The translations under genes were made by a program, and so were the position numbers. A stretch of 64,000 nt of DNA from Leptotrichia sp. oral taxon 218 (lineage in GTDB: Bacteria; Fusobacteriota; Fusobacteriia; Fusobacteriales; Leptotrichiaceae), in the NCBI RefSeq assembly GCF_018128225.1, contig NZ_CP072377.1:1550001-1614000 (forward strand), written 5' to 3'. This document shows, one piece after another, positions 57,250 through 64,000 of the stretch (position 1 is its first letter; each line of letters starts with the position of its first letter). A model generated the notes under the pieces. The model did no database searches. It was not told where the DNA came from and saw only the letters and a list, made by a program, of their open reading frames with translations.

Positions 57250-57597
57250 TTAACCTTTAATACTTTCGATAATTTTTTCCATCTCAATTTTGCTGTTAAA
57301 ATTTAAGTCCAAAATTCTAAAATTAATACTTTCAATATCTAAATCATATTTTAAAAGCTCTTTCTCCGTCAAAATATTATCATAAATTACAAGCACCGAA
57401 AAAATATTTTCAAAACTATCAACCAACTCAATAATATTAATAACTCTATCTTTTTTTATGTTCAAAATTTCTTTTAATTTCGAATTAGCTATTTTTTTAT
57501 TTTTTATTTCTTTATAAAGTTCTGATACAATTTCAGGCATTTTTACCGCAAAAAGTATCTTTAACTCTTCTCTTTTTTTTAATTTAACTATTGCCAT
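57250..57597 (-). CDS. Hypothetical protein, 115 residues
   Basis: No family is recognised. It is a small cytosolic protein, highly charged, with a helical start (KKREELKILFAVKMPEIVSEL) and alternating Ile/Leu strands later (FSVLVIYDN, FRILDLNF). It lies between ppaC (24 bases upstream) and the cyclophilin gene (20 bases downstream), so the three are likely one operon. Confidence 0.6.
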   Translation of the reverse strand: MAIVKLKKREELKILFAVKMPEIVSELYKEIKNKKIANSKLKEILNIKKDRVINIIELVDSFENIFSVLVIYDNILTEKELLKYDLDIESINFRILDLNFNSKIEMEKIIESIKG

Positions 57598-57621
57598 TTT
57601 TTCTATTTCCCGTCTTAAAAT

Positions 57622-58542
57622 TTAATCTTGAATAGCTTTTGTCAAAGGTGGAACGATTTGTTTCTTACGAGAAACTACTCCTTTTAAAACAACTTCATTA
57701 TCTTCCACTTTTTGTCCAAACGCTTTTTCAATAACTGCATCTCCATTTCCTTCAACAATTGCAACAGAATCATTTGATAAAATATTTGTAATTACAAACA
57801 TGAAAAATTTCAAGTTTTCTTTAGAAATAATGTTATTAATTTCATCTAACAAAGCTTTTTTATTTTCTAATAATTCTTCTTCATTAACAGTGTTTACTTG
57901 TGCCACACCAATTTTTTGTCCATCAATTTCAAAAATTTTCATATCCATTGTAAGTAATTCAGCTTCTGTTTTATCTCCTAGTGCAGTTCCAGCTTTTAAC
58001 ATTTCAAGTCCATATTCATTTGGATTAACTCCAGCAATTTTTGCTAACGCAAGTCCCGCATTTGTATCTTGTGGAGTACAAGTTGGTGATTTGAATAGCA
58101 ATGTATCTGAAATAATTGCGCTTAACATAAGTCCTGCCACTTCTTTTGACGGCATTAAATTATTTTCCTTAAATAATTTTAAAATTATTGTTGCGGTACA
58201 TCCAACTGGCTCAACTCTTGCATAAAGCGGTTCGTCCACATTAAAGTTAGAAATTCTGTGATGGTCAATCAATTCCAAAACTCTTGCTTCTTCAAATCCA
58301 TCCGCTGTCTGAGTTCTTTCGTTGTGATCCACCAAAATAATTTCTTTTCCTGCAACATTTGTTACAAGTTCAGGTTTTTCAACTTTAAAATAGTCCAAAG
58401 CAAATTTTGTTTCTTCGTTAAGTTCTCCCAATCTAACAGGTTTTACATCTTTTCCTAGTTTGTTTTTTAATTCAGCGTAAGCAAGTGCTGAACAAATTGT
58501 ATCCGTATCTGGATTTTTATGTCCAAAAACTAATATTGACAT
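57622..58542 (-). CDS. ppaC: Manganese-dependent inorganic pyrophosphatase (family II)
   Basis: PpaC hydrolyses pyrophosphate to drive biosynthesis. The DHH phosphoesterase motifs are complete: GHKNPDTDTICSA, VDHNERTQ, ELIDHHRISNF (DHH), VGCTATII, LLFKSPTCTPQD, and the DHHA2 domain end GVVSRKKQIVPPL. The length of 306 residues is typical. The ribosome site is AGGAGG. Confidence 0.96.
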   Translation of the reverse strand: MSILVFGHKNPDTDTICSALAYAELKNKLGKDVKPVRLGELNEETKFALDYFKVEKPELVTNVAGKEIILVDHNERTQTADGFEEARVLELIDHHRISNFNVDEPLYARVEPVGCTATIILKLFKENNLMPSKEVAGLMLSAIISDTLLFKSPTCTPQDTNAGLALAKIAGVNPNEYGLEMLKAGTALGDKTEAELLTMDMKIFEIDGQKIGVAQVNTVNEEELLENKKALLDEINNIISKENLKFFMFVITNILSNDSVAIVEGNGDAVIEKAFGQKVEDNEVVLKGVVSRKKQIVPPLTKAIQD

Positions 58543-58828
58543 TATTTTTCCTCCTAATTTTTTATTAAAATTTTTTTACTTTTATTCTTTTATATTATAA
58601 CCTATTTCTCTTATTTTTAAAATAGAATTTTTTAAAATTTATTTTTTAGATTATTTTAATAAAATAAATAAATTTTTTTTCTTGCTAATAATTAATTTTT
58701 TTAGTATACTAATAAATATGTAGTATATTATTCAAATTTTTTTATATTTAATTTATTTTATAATTTGGAATAAATTATAAAATGATTATTATAAATTTGT
58801 TTTTTAAAGATAAGAAAGGAAAACTTTT

Positions 58829-59674
58829 ATGAAAAAGAAAAAAAGAATTATAATTCAGCAAAGCGCTAAATTATTTTATTATAAAGGATATTTAAATACT
58901 AAATTAACTGACATATTTCAAGAATGTAAAATTCCAAATGATTATTTTTACAAATTTTTTTCAACAAAAGAAGAAGTTTTATTTGAAGTTATAAAATATC
59001 ACACTGAAAATTTGATAAATTTTTTTAATACAATTGTAAATGATTTATCAATTTCAAAATTTAGAGATTTTTTTGAGAAATATTTTGAAAATATAAAAAA
59101 TAATAAATTTTACGGTGGAAGTCCACTTGGAAACTTGACGCTGGAACTTTCTGATATAAATAATCCAATTCGAGAAGAAATTATTAAATCCTACCAAAAA
59201 ATAGAATTACGATTTTCTTTTTTTATCACAACACTAAAATATTCTTCTTTGGAAACATTTTCTGAAATTCCTTCTGAAAGTTTAGCCAGAATTTTAATAG
59301 CGCTTTTTGAAGGAACAATTTTACTTTTAAAAACCGAAAAAGAAGAAAATGCGATAAATGATTTTTTTATTTTTTTTGACCAAACTTTTAAAATTAACGA
59401 AAAAAAAGAAAATATTAAAACTAATACGAAAATTAAAAAAAATAAAATTGAAATTGAAGTAAAAAATTCAAAAGCTGAAAATAATTTTTCAGAAGAAATT
59501 TCCATCGCCCAAAATTTTTCTGATAACTTGAAAAGCGTCAAAGAATCAGAAAAAATCGAAAAAAAAGATGAAAATTTCAAGGAGCCCAACATGGAAGAAA
59601 TAGAGGAAATGGAAAATTTAGGAAATGTTTTTAATGCTTTAAACAATCATTTTAAAAATACTTTTAAAAAATAA
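58829..59674 (+). CDS. TetR/AcrR-like regulator with an extended charged tail
   Basis: The N-terminal 50 residues form a TetR helix-turn-helix (IIQQSAKLFYYKGYLNTKLT, then FQECKIPNDYFYKFFSTKEE). The ligand-binding region is helical (to about residue 190). Unusually, about 85 more residues follow, very rich in Lys, Glu and Asn (NTKIKKNKIEIEVKNSKAEN…) and ending in a predicted helix (MEEIEEMENLGNVFNALNNH). Typical members end near 190-200. No target gene is adjacent on the same strand. AAGGAAAAC precedes the ATG. Confidence 0.75.
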   Translation: MKKKKRIIIQQSAKLFYYKGYLNTKLTDIFQECKIPNDYFYKFFSTKEEVLFEVIKYHTENLINFFNTIVNDLSISKFRDFFEKYFENIKNNKFYGGSPLGNLTLELSDINNPIREEIIKSYQKIELRFSFFITTLKYSSLETFSEIPSESLARILIALFEGTILLLKTEKEENAINDFFIFFDQTFKINEKKENIKTNTKIKKNKIEIEVKNSKAENNFSEEISIAQNFSDNLKSVKESEKIEKKDENFKEPNMEEIEEMENLGNVFNALNNHFKNTFKK

Positions 59675-59709
59675 AAAAATTATTTTGATTTTTAAAATTT
59701 TTAATTCGT

Positions 59710-59738
59710 TTGACAAATATTTACATATATGATATAAA
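59710..59738 (+). promoter_or_regulatory. Strong predicted promoter of an intergenic small RNA
   Basis: A perfect TTGACA and TATAAA are spaced by 17 bases, downstream of the TetR-like gene and pointing into a stretch with no open frame. Confidence 0.7.
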
Positions 59739-59744
59739 TAATTG

Positions 59745-59817
59745 TCTAAAAGAGACGCCCCATCTCTACATTTAGACTTCTTTCATACAAAAAAGACGAG
59801 CACACGGCTCGTTTTTT
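59745..59817 (+). ncRNA. Candidate ~73-nt small RNA with a C-rich hairpin loop
   Basis: After the promoter at 59710 comes a stem-loop: GTCTAAA/TTTAGAC and AGAGA/TCTCT with a three-base bulge and the loop CGCCCCA (59744-59777). A linker and the ACGAGC/GCTCGT terminator with six T follow. No coding frame is present. C-rich loops that can pair with ribosome sites are a known feature of several bacterial regulatory RNAs. The terminator also serves queA on the other strand, so it alone is not evidence. Confidence 0.55.
59796..59817. terminator. Bidirectional terminator shared by queA and the small RNA
   Basis: The stem ACGAGC/GCTCGT with a 5-base loop has T runs on both strands. On the minus strand it begins at the queA stop codon in the 3' exon. 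Confidence 0.85.
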
Positions 59818-59845
59818 AATATACAAACATCGAATCTCCAAAACT
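59816..59845 (-). CDS. queA: 3' exon of queA
   Basis: Directly after the IStron right end, the minus strand reads S-F-G-D-S-M-F-V-Y and stop. This is the conserved QueA C-terminus (typical form YRFFSFGDAM…). It continues exactly in phase from …RFY at 61793 once the element is removed. Confidence 0.88.
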   Translation of the reverse strand, partial: SFGDSMFVY

Positions 59846-59924
59846 CTGAACCTCCCACGACTAAAGTCGCAGAGTTCTAAAATCTTTAAAAATATTCAAA
59901 AATTTTCTAAGAAGTTTGATAGCT

Positions 59925-61172
59925 TTACACTACCCTTATTCTTTCAGGCGTGTCCAGCTCACCTCTATTGTATAGGACACTTAAGTCCACAACTTTACTT
60001 TTTCTTAATATGTTTAATGCTCCATTACAATCCGCATTTAATTGATAACCTTTACTTGTTTGATATAGTCCTCTTTTTATTCTTTTTCCACTGAATATAT
60101 ATTCTTTTTGATTTTCTTTATCATATATTGGAATTTCATCTCCATCAAAGAAACTTGCTTTTGATGTATAACTCTCTTCTTGCAGTTTAAATTCTATTCC
60201 ATATAGTTTACATAGATATATTAATTTATCTCTTAATTTTCCATATGGTATATTTGCAAAATTTTGATTATTTATACTTCCAATATTTGAATTTCTTTGA
60301 AAATCTTCATTATATCCTAGAACTATTTTCCCTATATCATTATTAAGACAATAATTTATTATTATTCTTGCTGCTTTTGAAAGATAATCTTCTATACGAT
60401 TATTTCTCTTTCTAGTTATTCTCTTTTGTCTTAATGTTGTGTGCTTAATCTTTTGCTTATCTTTTATACTTTGTAATTCTGCATTTATCTTATTATAGTA
60501 TTGATTTATTGATTTTAATTTTCTACCATCTATTATGAACGAAGCCCCAGTATTTGTAACACAAGTACACAGATTGTCTATACCTAAATCTATTCCTAGT
60601 ACATTTTCTTTATTTAATTCCCTTTGAACTTCTTCTACCTCATAAATGTATTGAATTTCAAAGTACCTAGAATGTTGTTTTGGTATTATTCTAATCTCTT
60701 TTATCTTCTTGCCTTTTAATACTGGTGGTAGTTTTATTGCGATTTCCTTATGTGTCTTTCTAAATGAATTTGAATAAGGAACTATCAGCATATCATCTTT
60801 TAATCTAACAAAACCTATAACAAGGGTAGTAAAACCATCTTTAGCAAGATATTTAGGTAATTTTATATCTTTAAAATTATATTGACCATTTTTAGCAAGT
60901 TTTAAAAGTCCAAAAAATGATTTGAAACTTCCGTCTACTTCCTTTAGAATTTGTTGAGCCATATTAGAATTTAACTTCTTATAGTTCTCACTATTTTTAA
61001 GCATTTTATAGTTTTCATTATAACTTAAATACTTTTTATTTTCAAAATAGTATTGTCTAACATTATATATAGCCTCATTAGTTAAGTTCTTGGCTATATG
61101 AGATAAATATTTTAAAATCCTAAACTCATTTTTACTAAGATGTTTTACCTGTTGTCTTAATGTTAAATACAT
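59925..61172 (-). CDS. tnpB: TnpB (IS605 OrfB) RNA-guided nuclease of IStron copy 2
   Basis: It has 415 residues with the same RuvC triad as copy 1 ([26 protein letters not shown]) and the same zinc-less segment (SYTSKASF…[10 protein letters not shown]). Differences from copy 1 are scattered substitutions with no stop, so both copies appear functional. The ribosome site is AAAGGAGGTGA. Its omega RNA would come from the 3' end of this gene and the element end. The guide would then be the queA 3' exon. Confidence 0.92.
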   Translation of the reverse strand: MYLTLRQQVKHLSKNEFRILKYLSHIAKNLTNEAIYNVRQYYFENKKYLSYNENYKMLKNSENYKKLNSNMAQQILKEVDGSFKSFFGLLKLAKNGQYNFKDIKLPKYLAKDGFTTLVIGFVRLKDDMLIVPYSNSFRKTHKEIAIKLPPVLKGKKIKEIRIIPKQHSRYFEIQYIYEVEEVQRELNKENVLGIDLGIDNLCTCVTNTGASFIIDGRKLKSINQYYNKINAELQSIKDKQKIKHTTLRQKRITRKRNNRIEDYLSKAARIIINYCLNNDIGKIVLGYNEDFQRNSNIGSINNQNFANIPYGKLRDKLIYLCKLYGIEFKLQEESYTSKASFFDGDEIPIYDKENQKEYIFSGKRIKRGLYQTSKGYQLNADCNGALNILRKSKVVDLSVLYNRGELDTPERIRVV

Positions 61173-61289
61173 ATATAATCACCTCCTTTTCATCAGAGAT
61201 ATTATACCATGTATTCTACATTTTATCTGTCAAAAAAGTAATATTTTTATTTATTTTTAAATATTTTTAAAGTTTTTAAAACCCCACAA

Positions 61290-61792
61290 CAGTGGGAAGC
61301 GTCGTTCACATAAGTGCGCTACTACTTATGCAGTTCTCATGGCATATATACTCCTTAATAAATTAAGGAGATTAGCCTTGAACCTCTTGTTATCTCTAAC
61401 AAGCACAGACTATATCTTATCCATATCCTGTTTCAAGGACTTAGGCGAAACCACTTCCAATACCAGTCGCTTGTATTGTACTCCCCTCACGAGGGATAGT
61501 CGTTGAACTTTCCTTTTCAGGCTTAGCTGCTGATTGTCTATTATCATAATGTTTAGGATTTAACCTTGCACCATCTAGTATATTTTTTCTGCTTTCGCTA
61601 CCTTCACACTTATACCATATTTGAACGAAGGTATTATGTTGTGGTTATACCAGCTTTAAGAGTTCCCAGCAGTTCAGTTTCTTTGTTGCACGGTTTTGCT
61701 CCGTATCTACATACAAGTTTCCCTATATGCTTACTAAAATTTTCGTGCAATTCATCTCACGACTAAAGTTGTGAGTGTTCTTGCACTATTTA
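61290..61792 (-). ncRNA. Group I intron ribozyme region of IStron copy 2
   Basis: The conserved core is the same as in copy 1: Q (AATCAGCAGC), R (GTTCAACGACTA, 61498-61509) and S (AAGATATAGTC, 61408-61418), with a perfect R/S helix. After S this copy has an extra hairpin (CTCCTTAAT…ATTAAGGAG) that is missing in copy 1, a peripheral change that should not affect the core. The 5' splice site is at 61793/61792, within queA. Confidence 0.8.
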
Positions 61793-62800
61793 ATAAAATC
61801 TATACTTTTCTTCAATCGCTTTTTTATACGCCGAAAATACAAAATCTTTTCCAGCAAATGCCGAAACTAACATAACAAGCGTAGATTTTGGCAAATGAAA
61901 ATTAGTAATTATCGCATCAACAATTTTAAATTTATAATCTCCATAGATAAAAATATTTGTAGCTCCACTTTTTGGAAGAAGTTTGCCATTTTCATCAACA
62001 CAAGACTCCAATGTTCTCACAGAAGTTGTTCCAACCGCTATAACTCTGTTTCCATTTTCTTTAGCTTCATTCACAATTTTTGCAGTTTCTTCGGGAATCC
62101 AGTATTTTTCACTATGCATTTTATGCTCAGTCACATCTTCAACCTGCACAGGTCTAAAAGTCCCAAGTCCAACATCTAAAAATACTTCCGTCAAAATAAT
62201 ACCTTTTTTTTCTATTTTTTTAAGCAATTCTGTTGTAAAATGAAGTCCCGCAGTCGGTGCTGCAACCGATTCTCCTTTTTTTGCATAAACTGTCTGATAA
62301 CGATTTTTGTCTGAAAGTTTTTCAGTTATATAAGGTGGAAGTGGCATCTCTCCCAATTTATCCAATATTTCTTCAAAATTTCCTTCAAACTCAAATCTCA
62401 AAACTCTATTCCCATCTTCTTTAATCTCAATTAACTCCGCTTCTAAAAGACCTTTACTAAACACAATTTTCTGTCCTATTTTCAACTTTTTAGCAGGTTT
62501 TAGCAAAACTTCCCAAGTGTTTAAATCACATCTTTTTAATAAAAAGCACTCCATCAACGCTCCAATTTCTTCTCCATCCAACTTTTTATGTCCAAAAATT
62601 CTTGCAGGAATGACTTTTGTTCTATTTATGACAAGCACATCCCCTTTTTTTAAATAGTCGATTATATCAAAAAAATGTCTGTGTTCAAGTGTCTTTTCTT
62701 CTTTATTTAAAACTAAAAGTCTGGAACTATCTCTTGGCTCTGCCGCCTTTTGTGCAATTAATTCCTTTGGCAATTCAAAATCAAAATCTGATATTTTCAC
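61793..62800 (-). CDS. queA: tRNA preQ1(34) S-adenosylmethionine ribosyltransferase-isomerase, 5' exon
   Basis: QueA adds the cyclopentene ring precursor to preQ1 in tRNA during queuosine synthesis. Typical parts are FDFELPKELIAQKAAEPRDSSRL, VINRTKVIPARIFG, GEMPLPPYI, YAKKGESVAAPTAGLHFT, LDVGLGTFRPV and NFHLPKSTL. Unspliced, the frame ends …EEKYRFY then a TAA supplied by the IStron (61790-61792), giving 336 residues without the conserved FGD end. Splicing to the exon at 59816 gives 345 residues, the family norm. It starts with GTG after AAGGAG. Confidence 0.95.
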
Positions 62801-62837
62801 TTTTTTCTCCTTATTTTTAAAATTTTTTATGAATTAA

Positions 62838-62876
62838 AAAAGATGGCAGAAACTAAAAAAGTTCCTGCCAAAAAAA
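62838..62876 (-). terminator. Terminator after the lysozyme-like gene
   Basis: TGGCAG and CTGCCA pair, with inner GAACT/AGTTT, and T runs follow on the minus strand. Confidence 0.8.
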
Positions 62877-63881
62877 TTACAAACTACCTATTACAAATGT
62901 TTTATAAGTATCAACTCTGTTGTACCATCCTTGTAACCATCTGCTCTCATTTCTTGGTGCATTTTTTACTCTTCTTTGTAATACATATTTTGCAGAATTA
63001 CTGAATTCTTCTAAAGCACTTTGACCTGTAGCTGTCCCTTTCATATTTTCAAGTACTTGTCTTAGTCCCCAAGCAACATTGTTGTATGAAGAAACACCTG
63101 ACAATCCTTCTCCTTTAAAGTTGACATAATCAATCAAAGCGTAAAGTCCATTCGGAGTCTCAACCATTCTATTAAATTGATTTTTTAAGTTTTCTTTGTT
63201 TGAAGACGCATTTAACATTTTTCCCAATGAAGATTTCAATCTCTCATAGATGAACATCACTTGAATATCTCTTGTGTTATCAAAGAAAGAAATTAATTCT
63301 TGAATATCTTTATCTCCTCTGGATTTTTTGCTCATAAGCTCAGACTTACTTTGCCAAGGTGAAAATCTATTTTCTGCCAAAATTTTTGGCAATTTAATAC
63401 CTTTACTCTTAAAATAAGCGACCATATCAGGAAGACTATCTCCAAATCCGCTTCTTCCGCCACTAGCTTTAAACCAAGTAAAGTGACCTATTCCAAGCGA
63501 TGGGAAATTTTCTCCATCATTCCAGTCAACCAAATTATTTACTGAACCTCCAGTTTCATTTTGAAAAATTTTGTTCGCAACTGATAGCAATTGTTCTCTA
63601 GTCAATTTCAATTCAGGTATCCCATCTTGAGATTTTCCATTTGTTGTAGATACAAACTCTGTGTTACTTGGTTTTGTGTAACTTCCAGTTTGTTGCATAT
63701 TTTTTACGCTTCTATCCGTATTCAAATTGATATTCTGATTATTATATTGATTTTTTATTAAATTTTCTAATTGAGAATTCCCTTGCGCAGATTTTGCTTG
63801 TCCTCCAAACACTGATACTGATAATGTCAGTCCTAATAATAAAATTCCTGCTTTTTTCATGATCGTCCTGTCACAAATCAT
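62877..63881 (-). CDS. Secreted protein with a possible lysozyme-like domain
   Basis: A signal peptide (KKAGILLLGLTLSVSVFGGQ) and an Asn/Gln/Ser-rich linker precede a domain starting near residue 93 (LTREQLLSVANKIFQNETGG). The segment WNDGENFPSLGIGHFTWF has a Glu followed by G-I-G-H, reminiscent of lysozyme/transglycosylase folds. A peptidoglycan-active role is an inference. ATG 63881 has GAGGAG eight bases upstream; ATG 63860 (MKKAG) gives a cleaner signal peptide but a weaker site. Both are possible. Confidence 0.7.
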   Translation of the reverse strand: MICDRTIMKKAGILLLGLTLSVSVFGGQAKSAQGNSQLENLIKNQYNNQNINLNTDRSVKNMQQTGSYTKPSNTEFVSTTNGKSQDGIPELKLTREQLLSVANKIFQNETGGSVNNLVDWNDGENFPSLGIGHFTWFKASGGRSGFGDSLPDMVAYFKSKGIKLPKILAENRFSPWQSKSELMSKKSRGDKDIQELISFFDNTRDIQVMFIYERLKSSLGKMLNASSNKENLKNQFNRMVETPNGLYALIDYVNFKGEGLSGVSSYNNVAWGLRQVLENMKGTATGQSALEEFSNSAKYVLQRRVKNAPRNESRWLQGWYNRVDTYKTFVIGSL

Positions 63882-64000
63882 TAACTCATCTCCTCTTTTT
63901 TTATTTTTTATTTATTTTTTTGAAACTATTTTTTTATCACAAGATAAACGGCTTGTTTCTAAACCAAAATATTTATGAAATTTTTTGTCCAATTACAACT

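Larger units (their letters stand above)
59846..61792 (-). mobile_element. IStron copy 2, inserted inside queA
   Basis: This is a full-length element, nearly identical to copy 1 and in the same internal order: group I intron, tnpB, right end GGAGGTTCAG. It entered after TTTTAT in the last codons of queA. Removing exactly the element rejoins the frame without adding or losing a codon. The left palindrome (CTCACAAC…GTCGTGAG) and right palindrome (CTGCGAC…GTCGTGGG) are intact. Close identity to copy 1 suggests recent movement, although no tnpA is in the window. Confidence 0.9.

Noticed and set aside
61566-61766. A 66-codon frame on the plus strand in IStron copy 2
   Set aside because: It is antisense to the group I intron core; no ribosome site and no family resemblance.

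Overview
The window is very AT-rich, with long A/T runs, A/T-ending codons and strong AGGAGG-type ribosome sites. The gene content (a LytR-CpsA-Psr protein, DKNYY-repeat secreted proteins, AAA-ATPase-like/PDDEXK proteins, type I-C CRISPR, manganese-dependent pyrophosphatase) fits a host-associated member of the Fusobacteriota, most likely Leptotrichiaceae (Leptotrichia-like). The genus is inferred from protein character, not from an rRNA gene.

Layout. 1-12 kb holds housekeeping genes: truncated coaE, an LCP protein, engB, nagB, rpsT, a YueI-like gene with murA, and a minus-strand operon yraN / zinc ribbon / comF / secreted GH13-like protein. 12-26 kb is accessory: a membrane J-like protein and an HscC-type Hsp70, then an expanding set of secreted DKNYY-repeat proteins with chimeric duplications, and an AAA-ATPase-like protein. 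26-32 kb holds small genes, repeats and a compact unit that looks like a small RNA plus a 21-residue hydrophobic peptide. 32.8-42.7 kb is a complete type I-C CRISPR-Cas locus: 22 repeats, then minus-strand genes in the transcription order cas3-cas5-cas8c-cas7-cas4-cas1-cas2. Both cas1 and cas3 carry a one-base frameshift in an A run. 43-64 kb returns to metabolism: orphan vsr, purB, purA, HAD, GT2, carB, carA, a class I amidotransferase, a cyclophilin, ppaC, a TetR-like regulator, queA and a secreted lysozyme-like protein.

The most striking content is an IStron family: a group I intron fused to an IS605-type element carrying tnpB. There are two full copies, at 1410-3311 (intergenic) and 59846-61792 (minus strand), and a deletion derivative at 42734-43042 just upstream of cas3. 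The second full copy sits inside queA. Removing exactly the element rejoins the reading frame (…RFY | SFGDSMFVY, stop), so splicing should restore full-length QueA. The sequence next to the element's right end, which would serve as the TnpB guide, is the queA 3' exon, so the predicted nuclease target is the empty queA site.

Other notable points are a secreted GH13 protein without the catalytic nucleophile, a J-like protein with HPE in place of HPD, an intergenic small-RNA candidate with a C-rich loop, and several small palindromic elements.
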